Both the position numbers and the translations under genes were made by a program. The notes under the pieces are model-generated. The model had not been told where the DNA came from. It ran no database searches and worked only from the letters and a program-made list of their open reading frames with translations. A stretch of 25,175 nt of DNA, from NCBI GenBank assembly GCA_025786725.1, contig JAHLTZ010000122.1, positions 1 to 25,175 on the forward strand, in the 5' to 3' direction. This stretch comes from Syncephalis fuscata. Lineage: Eukaryota > Zoopagomycota > Zoopagomycetes > Zoopagales > Piptocephalidaceae. Positions 1-9,835 of this stretch are shown here, in pieces; positions within the stretch are counted from its first letter, which is position 1, and each line of letters opens with the position of its first letter.

Positions 1-522
1 CTCTGTTGGTTGTTATTAAATCATTACCGTTACATATGATTTCTATCACTGCCAGTAAAGCTTCATTGATCTTTACTGCTTATTGTGATTCTTTTATTTC
101 TTATTGCTATTTCTATTGTTCTATCTCTTTCTAGTTGTTCTATTCGGTAGTGCATCATACAATAACCTCAAATGTAATAATATAAATACACGCGTGTTTT
201 AACAATTAATAAAAATTGTTACGCAATTCTAAGATTTTGTTTCTTATTTTACACTAGCACGTGTTTTTAGTAATGTTAAGGGCCTTGCTGCATCTTTCGG
301 TTACAACTTTCGCAAATAAAAAGTACTTCAAATATTAAACATATATTTTGGCTACTAGGTATAACTATTCATGTCGAGCTTAGACATATGTGAAAATCTA
401 AATACAAATTGCATTTGTTGCCAGCTAAGAATTTAGGCAAACTGTTCCAGTTTTTGGTCTAGGATCATTAAAATAAAACGAAATGTTCATTACTTGCTGT
501 TTCTGGTGCTATATATAACATA
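1..522. other. Non-coding left flank
   Basis: AT-rich sequence with no supportable gene. The last ~50 bases (472-522) translate in frame with the following ORF and weakly resemble the second transmembrane segment of the intact paralogue at 4175. An in-frame TAA at 469-471 ends that reading, and there is no AG between it and the ATG at 523 that could serve as an intron acceptor. I could not find the missing N-terminal coding part upstream. Confidence 0.6.
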
Positions 523-1187
523 ATGTTTGTATGTATGTTGACAAGCCATGGCCTTAATTGTAGAATGCTGATATGGTCGGCCGGTGTTTTTAATTCGATA
601 GCAATGGTTTGCAATAGCCTGATTCTTCTTTTAAAAGTCAATTTGGTTCTTTATCATAAAAAGTGGATTACCTACATCGGTATTCTTCTTGTATTGCCAC
701 AGCTAAGCTATAGTGGTATTGCGATATACTACAGCTTTGCTTCTTTCAATACCAAACTCGGCTGCGAGGTCTATTATCCACCTATTTTACTTTGGTACTG
801 GCTTGGAGTAAATACACCAATCAACGTGTTCTTTTCAGCCATTTTCTGTCGTATTGCTTTTAAGCAATACCGTCTATTTGGGTCTGATGCATGGAAACGG
901 CTAGCACGAGATGGAATACAGGCGATGTGTCTAGCTATATTAGCCAATCTTGTTTGCTGTGCTGTTATAATTACTAGTTTCGGCAATACTAATCTTGATA
1001 TACTTTTTCCTGTTGATTGGTAAGCAGCAATAATTAATTATACACATATAACTAAGCTATTTGTAGGATGCTTGTTGCAACTATATTGATTAGACATTGT
1101 CAGAGGATGGGAAACAACGATAATTCTGCATATCGTCCTAAAACAAGTCATATGATTAATTTATCGCAAATCGTCACAGCAAAATAA
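523..1187 (+). CDS. 5'-truncated paralogue of the 7-helix membrane protein (possible pseudogene)
   Basis: Two exons, join(523..1019,1067..1187), 205 residues. The 47-nt intron is canonical (GTAAGC...TTGTAG, with ACTAAG as likely branch site) and splits the same Trp codon as in the paralogue at 4175-5167. The protein aligns from its first Met to about residue 109 of that paralogue, so it keeps helices 3-7 and lacks the N-terminus and helices 1-2. Shared blocks include PINV.FSAIFC, WKRLARDGIQAM before helix 6, and a DWM..TILI.HCQ segment across the intron. The two are roughly half identical, so the duplication is not recent. The coding part after 523 is open and correctly spliced, so it may still be expressed as a five-helix protein. 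The in-frame stop just upstream and missing N-terminus suggest a decaying copy. Family unknown. Confidence 0.55.
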
Positions 1188-2010
1188 ATAAGTTGATGCA
1201 TTGGCATGGCACATCTATATAGCTTTCTATAATGCAGCTTTTATAATAAGTAATATATCAAAGCAGTCTGATATTACTTTATTAAGTATTGCAATTGCCT
1301 ATTCATTTATAGAGCATTTATACAATACACCATACTTTAATATTAATATTGTGATGTTGTTATAGCACAGTATTACTCCTAATGTTAAAATTCAATCAAT
1401 TATTACTTTATTTAGCTTCCAATTACTGCAAGATTTGAATGATGTGCGGCCCTGCAGCAGGTATCGGCATATGGTCATTTGAACGCGTCATGCGCCCACA
1501 CGGGTTGTTATGTATGAAGCACAAAACTTGTAATGGCTTTTGCTGATGTCGTAACGATTATTCACGTTTATATTTCTATGTTTCTACTACTCAAACAGCC
1601 TTTTACCTACTATATTGTACATAAAACCAACAGCTATTCTTATATAAAAATGTTAACAGCTTGCTTATATTGTCACAACTAGTCTATGATTTTATTATGT
1701 AATATTGCAGCTTTTTATTTTAAAAGTAATCTGCTTGTCCAGTATTTAAATTTATATACACTAACGCTATTTCTGTAATACAAAAGTGTTTGTAAAAAAG
1801 GTTTTATTGATTTAGCTAATAAAAATAGGATATATACTAATATCTTAATAAGAATTAAATGATTAAACAGCACATCACAGGCCTAAGATTACACGCTATA
1901 GAATAAAACGTGCAACGTCAGTGTAACAGAATTGTAGAACACACAATATACCAGTTGAAAAAACCGCAAAGGTTTGCCCACCTTTAGATATTCTGCTTCA
2001 CTTTTCTATA
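1188..2010. other. Intergenic region
   Basis: About 820 bases of AT-rich DNA between the truncated membrane-protein gene and the F-box gene. I see no convincing ORF, tRNA or repeat. It should hold the F-box gene promoter. An AATAAA overlaps the stop codon of the preceding gene (1183-1188). Confidence 0.6.
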
Positions 2011-3597
2011 ATGGCTTCTAGTACCACTAAGCAATACGCAACAAGCAGGCTACTAGCTGTAGTTTACCAACTTCCGCCCACCAAACTTACACAGCTTATT
2101 CTACATGTTGGCTTTACTGCAACGATACAACTAAGCCTGAGCTGTCGCACGTTAAAAGAGAAAATACAAGGCGATGTTATATTGTGGCAGCGCCTTTACC
2201 AAGATCGGTTTTTAAATGGACTGCGCCGAGTTAAAGAATGGGATTTTGTGTATTGGTGTGCCAGAGACCAATTTTTAGCCGATAACGTGCCGATAGAGTC
2301 AACTGCATTGCTAGAAAAGCTTGATTGGTATGATGTATATCGTCGACGAATCACCACTGAGCAGAACTGGCGTAGTGGCCACTCAAAACGCATTGTATTT
2401 TCATATCCTTGTGGGAGGAAATATAAAAGAATTTCTCTTAAGCAGCTATCTGCAAATGCTGTGCTGCTTTCCAATTTGTACAAAGGCAACGACGATGAGT
2501 CAGGTCATAACAGTATAGTAGAAAATAACGATGATTTAAGCAATAATGCCATGCCAAAAAAAGTCAAAAGTAGGTTTCAAGTAAATATTCTAGGAACCAC
2601 GCCAATACCTTCGGTTATAAACCAGAATGATATTAAAGATACAGCAGAATCAGAAATGATACCAACTATAAAATCCATAGACTTTTATGATAAGCTTTGT
2701 GACGGCAGCTATGGATTGACTGATCGATTTGCAATTGTGATCAGCACAGAACTAGATGCAAAGCTCATGAGAGTTTACACTCGCAATGACTTTAAGCTAC
2801 GATACACGTCAGAGCTACCATCTGATTTTGTTCTTGAAGCAGTCAACGGACAATGGGCTGTATTCTCGCGTAAAGACTGGGTAAAACGTAAAAACCTTCA
2901 AGTAATTGCATATGACTTGGAGAAAAACAAGCAGTACGTTAACGAATTTAAAAAGACTATGAGTGCAATTTGCATTTATGAAGCAACTCGTAGCTATGTG
3001 ACTATATACGCTATGTTTAATGATGATTATAATTGCAAGCTTCAGTGGAGCTTGCATCGAGTTTCACAAGATGGATTAATGCAAAAATTACAACAAGGAG
3101 AATATGAGATTGGATATAGATCTAACCGTGTCTTTACCACAACATCAGAGTTTTCACATATAAAAGTTAGCACCAATCCCCAAGGATATGATATTTTCCC
3201 CCATCTACACACACTTTCATTAACAAAAAAAGACGAGATTGAACTAGATGAAATGCACGGAATACCACTATCAGTTGAGGAAAAGGAAATGAGAGGTGTT
3301 ATTTACTCTGAATTGTTAAAGAAGAAGGACTCTGACCACGAAGTATTGGTTTTTAATAATGGCTTTGATTGGTCATCGGTAGTCAAGTATCAGCATATTA
3401 TTGGAAATCTTTTCTTTATTTTTCAGAAAAATAACGAGAATTTGGATCAGTTACTTGTGGATATGAGCTGTGGAAAAGTTATACGAAAAATTGATGCTGT
3501 TAATATAAAGCATATATTTTATATTTTAATGACAGGCATCATAATTATTGACGAAGATAGTTTGACGATAGAAACAGTTAATTATGGAGCTATTTAG
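2011..3597 (+). CDS. F-box protein (SCF ubiquitin-ligase adaptor), substrate region unknown
   Basis: Intronless ORF of 528 residues, with the ATG preceded by a pyrimidine-rich TATA-like leader. Residues about 20-66 look like an F-box: a Pro-rich start (LPPTKLTQLIL), then a hydrophobic run, LSLSCRTLK, and LWQRLYQDRF. A Trp-rich segment follows at 104-121 (LDWYDVYRRRITTEQNWRSG), a hallmark I associate with many F-box proteins of basal fungi. F-box proteins bind Skp1 and bring substrates to a Cullin-1 E3 ligase. The C-terminal ~400 residues are beta-rich in character and could form a WD40-like or other beta-propeller, but no clear repeat is visible. The substrate cannot be inferred, and the neighbouring membrane genes give no functional clue. 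An AATAAA lies 31 bases after the stop. Confidence 0.75.
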   Translation: MASSTTKQYATSRLLAVVYQLPPTKLTQLILHVGFTATIQLSLSCRTLKEKIQGDVILWQRLYQDRFLNGLRRVKEWDFVYWCARDQFLADNVPIESTALLEKLDWYDVYRRRITTEQNWRSGHSKRIVFSYPCGRKYKRISLKQLSANAVLLSNLYKGNDDESGHNSIVENNDDLSNNAMPKKVKSRFQVNILGTTPIPSVINQNDIKDTAESEMIPTIKSIDFYDKLCDGSYGLTDRFAIVISTELDAKLMRVYTRNDFKLRYTSELPSDFVLEAVNGQWAVFSRKDWVKRKNLQVIAYDLEKNKQYVNEFKKTMSAICIYEATRSYVTIYAMFNDDYNCKLQWSLHRVSQDGLMQKLQQGEYEIGYRSNRVFTTTSEFSHIKVSTNPQGYDIFPHLHTLSLTKKDEIELDEMHGIPLSVEEKEMRGVIYSELLKKKDSDHEVLVFNNGFDWSSVVKYQHIIGNLFFIFQKNNENLDQLLVDMSCGKVIRKIDAVNIKHIFYILMTGIIIIDEDSLTIETVNYGAI

Positions 3598-3627
3598 ACG
3601 AAATTTCTGTTTTATAATATTTCATAC

Positions 3628-3633
3628 AATAAA
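3628..3633 (+). terminator. Polyadenylation signal of the F-box gene
   Basis: AATAAA about 30 bases downstream of the F-box stop codon, the expected position for a fungal poly(A) signal. Confidence 0.6.
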
Positions 3634-4174
3634 CTGTTTATAGGTGCTAAAAAATAAAATACGTTAGTTAAATACATAAGCAATTTGAATATTATTTACT
3701 GGATAAATCTAATGACGTCTATAAAAACTATACGCTCATATAGTACACAATGATTGATCAAATCCATGGCTGCAATTTAGTTTAGTCAATCATTGTAGGT
3801 TTGTATTATTGAATTATTCCAATTAGTCTGTAATTTTGCTTTAACGTATTTCAAAGCCGCTCACTTATCAGCTTCTTTGTTTTTATGCATGCACAATAAA
3901 CTATGCTTCTATCACATGGCATACGGATAGCACACGTACATTGCGTTATCCAATTTAGTACCACTGTCACCCATGTTTGCATTCTCGATATGTATAACAG
4001 GTTTAGCATATCGGGCCGTTGAATTTCACGTTATAAGCAAAACCTGGTAGCTGTAGATTAGACTTCTAAATTCCATCTGCTTTTCTGTTATTTCATTAAT
4101 ATTGTTTATTTAACATATACCAACATATTTAGTATTTTATACAATATTAGTGATATCTGTACTACGTATCCATA
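3634..4174. other. Intergenic region with an 11-bp inverted repeat
   Basis: No gene seen. ACAATGATTGA at 3747-3757 is perfectly inverted at 3786-3796, with a 28-base spacer containing ATCCATGGCTGCA. It could be a factor-binding palindrome or chance in AT-rich DNA. The downstream part must contain the promoter of the 7-helix gene starting at 4175. Confidence 0.45.
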
Positions 4175-5167
4175 ATGCCAATCGCTGATTATGAAGACCC
4201 AGCATATGCTGAATGGGCAAATAGCAGCGTAAAACAGTGGGAAGTTCGCCTTCATCCGCTTGGTGAAACGTATGTATTTGATTTCTTTATGGAAGCCACT
4301 GGTGACATTGACAAACAGCGTCTTCGACTGTTTGGTATACAAGTTCAAATTGTAATGCATGTTATAGTGCTTTATATATTTGCACGCAACCTTGCTATTG
4401 CTCGTAAAATGGTCATGCTACTACCTCGTAGTCTGATGTTATGGTGCTGTTTAGCTTCCTCAGCCTCAAGTGTCGTGTCCATCACGATGGCTGTATTTAT
4501 GTTTGTCAATTTTCCTATTAACTGTCGAATCATGACATGGCTTTTTATATCCAGTATCTCAATTAATATGATGGGCAATAGCTTAATACTCCTTCAAAAG
4601 GTTTATCTGGCACTTTGCCAAAAGAATTGGATAGTCTATATCAGTATCCCAGTAATAGTAGCGCAATTTGCATTCACTTTTATTTTTACGTATAACAGCT
4701 ATGTTATATTGGAAGAAAAGGTTGGCTGCATGAATTATTACCCCCAGTTCGTTCTGTGGTATTGGTTCATAGTTAACGTACCAATCAACGTGCTATTTTC
4801 GGCAATATTTTGCTACATTGCTTTAAAGCACTATCGTATACTTGGATCAGAAGTATGGAAGCGGTTGGCACGCGATGGGATACAAGCAATGTCTCTGGCT
4901 ACGTTATGTAACATTATTGGACCTATTATTACAATTGTGCCTATAAGCAAAAGCAACACTGATCTATTTTTTCTTATAGATTGGTAAGTGGAAACAGTTG
5001 GTTATTTACATGTAATTTATATATATATATATAGGATGGTTGTCACAACAATACTAATTAATCATTGCCAGAATGCTAGTAAAAACATTGATACCGCACA
5101 CAACCCAAAAACCTACCATATGCTTAATATATCCCAAATTGCCACCGTAAAATCATTAGACTATTAA
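4175..5167 (+). CDS. Seven-transmembrane-helix protein of unknown family
   Basis: Two exons, join(4175..4983,5035..5167), 313 residues. Intron GTAAGT...TATAG of 51 nt. Hydrophobic segments fall at about residues 52-72, 88-112, 118-140, 152-176, 191-217, 236-257 and 262-281. That gives a short extracellular-type N-terminus, seven helices and a ~35-residue tail (ending in SQIATVKSLDY), a topology like a G-protein-coupled receptor. The loop before helix 6 carries a basic, strongly conserved WKRLARDGIQAM, as a G-protein-facing loop might. The intron falls inside helix 7. I do not recognise DRY, NPxxY or a fungal receptor signature, so receptor function is only an inference from topology. A truncated paralogue lies 3 kb upstream, with the same intron position. 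The stop codon is embedded in TTAATAAA, implying a very short 3'UTR. Confidence 0.75.
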
Positions 5168-5924
5168 TAAATAGACCTATTATTATTATTTACTACGAAA
5201 GAATCATAGAGTATTTTCATATCTACTCGAGCATGGTTGGCATTTACTATAAATCCCCCAGGAAAGTAAAACTTTTTACGCAATCAATTGTAATAATTTA
5301 GATAGTTGACGAGTTGATTAGATTAAATTGCGTTTAAATCATTATTCATAACAAATTATAATGCTTTAAATAATTCACAGCAACAATAATATAAATTAAC
5401 ATTTATCTATTTATCATATTTTATTGTAAGTAACATGGAATACTATTTAATATCTATTTTGATATTAAAAATAGTGCAGATTAATTAAGACTGATTGATT
5501 CAATTAAAGTTGATATGACACTGCTTCAACAAGCCACTTCTTAGTATTAAAAACTAATCGACGATTTATTGTTTGCGTTATTAATCTTTTTGCCCCCAGC
5601 TTGAAGCTAGGGAGTCAAAATACAATAGCTTTATATACTAAATGAATATAAGTACTTGCTATTTTATGTGTGAGTAATCAACCAATTCTACTTGACTTGA
5701 AAAGTGACTTGATTACAATCATCCTATAGAACTGAGAAACAGAACGCGCATGTGTGTTTTTACACCTATTTAGACGTTGACAAAATACCTTTGTTTTGTC
5801 TTATTTTTATTACAATCTTGTGAGCTGTTTTTGGTGGATGAAACATTATTGGCAGTTTGCTAGCGTGTAGATCTTTTGCAAATCCTATTCTTTGCATTCC
5901 ACTAAAACAAAGCTATCCGCCACT
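5168..5924. other. Intergenic region with an imperfect hairpin
   Basis: AT-rich, no ORF supported. Around 5587-5620 an imperfect inverted repeat (TTTTGCCCCCAGCTT against AAGCTAGGGAGTCAAAA) could fold into a hairpin; its GC-rich core stands out from the AT-rich surroundings. The remaining ~300 bases should contain the cap-binding gene promoter and 5' leader. Confidence 0.45.
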
Positions 5925-8900
5925 ATGGATCACCACGGAGAACAGAGACGAGGACGTAAGTAGCAGCTTATCGCGATATTAAGCCCAGATACCTGGCTAT
6001 TGTTTGCAACCAAATTGACAATTATTTTAATATACTGGTGCAGATGTTGGTCGTAACGCGCATCGTGAAGATCAGCGACGATCTCACCACGCTAAACCTT
6101 ATGATCGACGCGGCGGTGGCGGTGGACGTGCAAGTGGAGGTAAACCACATGAATCGCAACAAGAAGAGAGCGCCGAACAGCGTATATCGTCGTTTCTTAT
6201 AAGAGTCGGTGATAAGGTCGGTATTAGTTTGTACAGATTGTATTTAAATTGACAACCTGTACGACATTTAGGTAAATCAAACGTTTAAAGATAGTATGGA
6301 AGCATTGGCCAAAATTGTCGATCGTGAATATCGTCAACACTCGGAATTGATTCTTAAAACAATGCGGGCCTGGTAAATTTGATGATTATAATATGTGGTG
6401 TTTATATTGATTATCTACACATTTGATAGTATTACCGAATTGCCCATGAAATCGGGTATATATGCCACATTTGTTGGTGTTATTAACCGACGATCACCAG
6501 ATACAGCTGAATTATTTGTACGTATGGCGGCCGATGCTTTACAACAAGCATTAAATCGAGCCAATTGGCGTCAAGTGAAAATACTGGTAAATATAACTGT
6601 AATATATATATATATATATAATTAACTTAAGTTTACTATACTAGCTTCGTTTTTTTAGTGAATTATTCAATGCTAATGTGATTTCAAATTCGGAATATAC
6701 AAAGCTTTTGCGTTGTTTTACCACCGTATTTGAAGAGCCACAACTACGACGTGTAAGTGTAGTATAATATGGGTATAATAATAATAATAATAATAATGTT
6801 TATAATAATATATAGGATCGTGCTGATTGTATTGCCTATATACTTATGGATACTTTAGTATATGTACGTTTAACAATTTTATTCTTTCAATTCATACTAA
6901 TATCTGTTGATTGACAATTACAGTCAGCATTGGAATTTAAAAAACGCGCATCCACTGAATTAGATGGTGTACTTTCAGTCTTAGAGGTTTATATTCGGGC
7001 TCGTCAACAACAACCAGCCCATACCGATATGTTAAAAGTATTCCAAGGACCTGCTGCACCATATCCACAAGAAGAGGTAAAGAATAAACGTATAAGTAAT
7101 ATAATGATTAACTAATAATTTGATAGACCATCTTATTGCTATGGCAACAACTAACACAATTACGGGAAGATAATTGGGAACTGCCTATGCTTCCCAAAGT
7201 ATACACTATAATGGAGGATTTATTAGTAAATAACCGCCAGGTAAATAATAATCTATATCAATTATATTCGACACTGTTATTAAAACTATTTAGCACTCTT
7301 TACCGGCTATTAAAATACCAGATGATAACTTGAATGTAGTATATCCTATATCTAATCTAGTCTTTCGTCTTTTTGCCGATGATCAGGTATATAAACTGAG
7401 GTTATAGCAATATTGTTGATATGTTAATCATTATACATTTCTAGTTGGCCGCTTTACCTATTTCTATGCCATCTGGTACAGCCATTGCTCGTCACGTATT
7501 ACGAGACATTATTGTAGATTTGCTTGAATTATACGAAGTGAATCGAAAAGAATGTCTCAAGTATTTGGTTAGTCTACGAGAATACTTCCAACCGGCCACC
7601 TTCTATATTCCTACTCCAGCAAAGGAAGGAGGTGTTGAAGGAGATGAAGATACAATTATGCCAGAGATTACATCTGACGTAGGTGGATGGCGTTTAGATG
7701 CTATTATTATTGAAGTAAGTGTTTGTAATAAAGAAATAGATTAATACAAATAACATAACAATATATTAACTATTGTATTATTAATTAGATAGTATTGGGT
7801 AAATTGTTTGAATTACCAGCACCAGAACAAAAACTCGTGTATTACGGTGTTATTTTAATGGAAATGTGTAAAGTTGTTCCGGATACTTTTCCTTTAGTCA
7901 TATCCTTTTAATGATCATATATATATACCATTATTATTATTATTACTAAATAGTAATAACAGGTTTAATAGCTTAACTTAATTTATGTACTTTGGACGTG
8001 CCATTAGTTTATTATTCGATAGTGTTGAACAAATGGATGTTGGTTGTATGTATCGATTATGCGACTTTTTCGTACATCATCTAAGTAATTTTGCATTTCA
8101 TTGGAATTGGTCGGAATGGTAAGTAGATAGAAGTGTAGATTAACTACAGTATGTATAGTTTATTATGTATTATGTTAATAGGTCATCGGTATTACAGTTG
8201 GATAGAACAAATCCTAAGCGTGTATTTGTCCGAGAAACACTTAATAAAACAATCCAGTAAGTATTTACAACTATATAATATAATCTAGTCTACTTACACT
8301 GGTTTATAGACTATCCTACTACGATCGTATTAAGACAAATTTGCCCGAAGATATGCTTGTTATGATTCCACCAGTAACACCAGGTCCTCGATTCCGGTTT
8401 GGTGGACAGGCTGCTGCCAAAGCGAGTAAGTCAACTTTTGCCCATCATAGTTATGCTAGTTATTACTTTAAGCTAATTATAGATATTAATAGATCCAGAG
8501 CAAGTAGCATTAGCCAATGCACTATTAGACAAATTGAGAACACGATCTGAACTTAGCGAGGTTCGTGCGCTCTTGAACGAATTTGTAATTGGTAGTGGAG
8601 CGGAAGATGGTGGTGAAGATGCTAACGGCGCTACTGTGGATGAAGAACGACAACGACTGGCCCGTGAAGTGCTCTTCCAATGTGTACTATTGATGGGCAG
8701 TAAAAGCTTTAGTCATATGATGAACATTACAGAACGGTAATTTAGCTTATTAAGCCATGCTGTATACTGATTATAGTACTTTGTAGCTGTCTTCCTTTAT
8801 TGAAAGAATACTCGGCCGAAAGTGAATCTAAACTTCAAGTAATACGCATTGCTGAAGCATTCTGGTTTGAAAACACTCAGGTTGGCTACTATTAATCCAT

Positions 8901-9726
8901 TAGCTATAATGTATATATTAATCATAGTTTTAAATCTTTTAAAACAGTTTTTTGGAATTATTATGGATCGATTCCTTATTTATCGATTAGTAGATCCCAT
9001 CAGTGTAGTACAATGGCTATTTGACGATAAACATATGCCACACTTTGATCGATTCCACTACTGGGTGATAATGCATCGCATGCTATCCAAGGTGGTTAGT
9101 AAAGTGCAGGATACACAGAAGAAATTGATTCAAGCTCGAGAGGCACACATTACAAATGAATCACGTCGCATGGTAGATGGTAGGTTGTGATGTATGATAA
9201 AGTATGTATACAGTATAGGGTAACTATTAAACCAATAGTCATGGATGAAGAATTAGAACAACAGCGCATGGAGAAAGAAGCCATTGCTCAGTTGGAATCT
9301 ACATACGATGCAGTCACTCGTGAACAGAAAGAAGTATTTCTTAGTCTATTCCAGGTAAATTGTTTATTAATAGTTGCTAATAAGAATGCTGATTAATAGT
9401 TTAATTAATTGTAGAGCTTCTCAAGAGTTATTACACTTAAGTTGGCTGAATTTGATCATCAAGGTGTTGACGCCAACACACAGCCATGGTGTTACTGGAC
9501 TATGGGATGGATGCGTGATTTTGGACGCTACGTAAGTGGTTTACGTATTTTAATAGAAATATACTAATTTATCACTTGTATTTAGTACTACAAGCTAGTA
9601 GAGCCTTTAGTACCAACACTTTCAAGCATTGTATTCACCAGTGAAACAGATCCACGTGTCAACCATATATTTGAACAAATATGTCAATTGATAAATGACC
9701 GACGAGAACCACTTCAGCTACAATAA
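5925..9726 (+). CDS. NCBP1: Nuclear cap-binding protein large subunit, CBP80/NCBP1
   Basis: Twenty exons: 5925-5955, 6044-6216, 6272-6372, 6430-6586, 6645-6752, 6816-6863, 6924-7076, 7127-7240, 7294-7386, 7445-7714, 7789-7899, 7991-8118, 8182-8256, 8310-8425, 8493-8736, 8787-8880, 8948-9179, 9239-9354, 9415-9531, 9586-9726; 873 residues in frame throughout. The protein is the scaffold subunit that, with CBP20, binds the m7G cap of nuclear transcripts and promotes splicing and export. Family features: an RG-rich N-terminus, then an RVGDK-type start of the first MIF4G helical domain (about residue 60 on), LFELPAPEQK, HHLSNFAFHWNWSEW, KRVFVRETL, and KSFSH in the C-terminal domain. The order follows metazoan NCBP1 without large gaps, which supports the exon calls. 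Eighteen introns are GT-AG, two with weak donors (GTCGGT at 6217, GTTGGC at 8881). Intron 11 is AT-AC. A convergent gene follows 110 bases downstream. Confidence 0.93.
6601..6621. repeat. (TA)n microsatellite in intron 4 of NCBP1
   Basis: Run of about ten TA dinucleotides inside a 58-nt intron, leaving the donor and acceptor intact. Confidence 0.8.
6777..6797. repeat. (TAA)n microsatellite in intron 5 of NCBP1
   Basis: About seven trinucleotide units within the intron 6753-6815. Simple AT-rich intronic repeat. Confidence 0.75.
7900..7990 (+). other. U12-type (minor spliceosome) AT-AC intron in NCBP1
   Basis: The intron begins ATATCCTTTT directly after exon 11 (…CCT TTA GTC) and ends TATGTAC before exon 12 (TTT GGA CGT GCC). 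The donor matches the U12 AT-AC consensus ATATCCTT exactly. A U12 branch-site-like GCTTAACTT lies at 7971-7979 (consensus TTCCTTAAC), with the likely branch A at 7975 or 7976, about 14-15 nt from the splice site, which is the short spacing typical of U12 introns. Splicing here gives PLVFGRAISLLF, colinear with the family. Reading through meets TAA at 7909. Every AG in the interval (7953, 7962, 7971) precedes an in-frame TAA at 7979-7981. The next AG, at 8007, removes conserved residues and shifts frame. An ATT repeat lies in its middle. Confidence 0.9.
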
Positions 9727-9755
9727 TGAGTATGGATGCTTGATAGTGTGGAATG

Positions 9756-9761
9756 AATAAA
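9756..9761 (+). terminator. Polyadenylation signal of NCBP1
   Basis: AATAAA 30 bases after the NCBP1 stop. The minus-strand signal of the convergent gene is at 9787-9792, so the two transcripts probably overlap by some tens of bases at their 3' ends. Confidence 0.65.
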
Positions 9762-9786
9762 ATGATTTCACAAGATTTATAAATGA

Positions 9787-9792
9787 TTTATT
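9787..9792 (-). terminator. Polyadenylation signal of the trihelix gene
   Basis: TTTATT on the + strand (AATAAA on the - strand), 44 bases past the stop codon of the minus-strand gene. Confidence 0.6.
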
Positions 9793-9835
9793 GTCACAAA
9801 TAACTAAGAAATGTGGAGTTACGCACAAGTGCATT

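Noticed and set aside
7897-8007. GT-AG alternatives for NCBP1 intron 11 using GTCATA as donor
   Set aside because: Acceptors at 7953, 7962 and 7971 all leave the in-frame TAA at 7979-7981. The AG at 8007 shifts frame to an early stop and deletes conserved residues.
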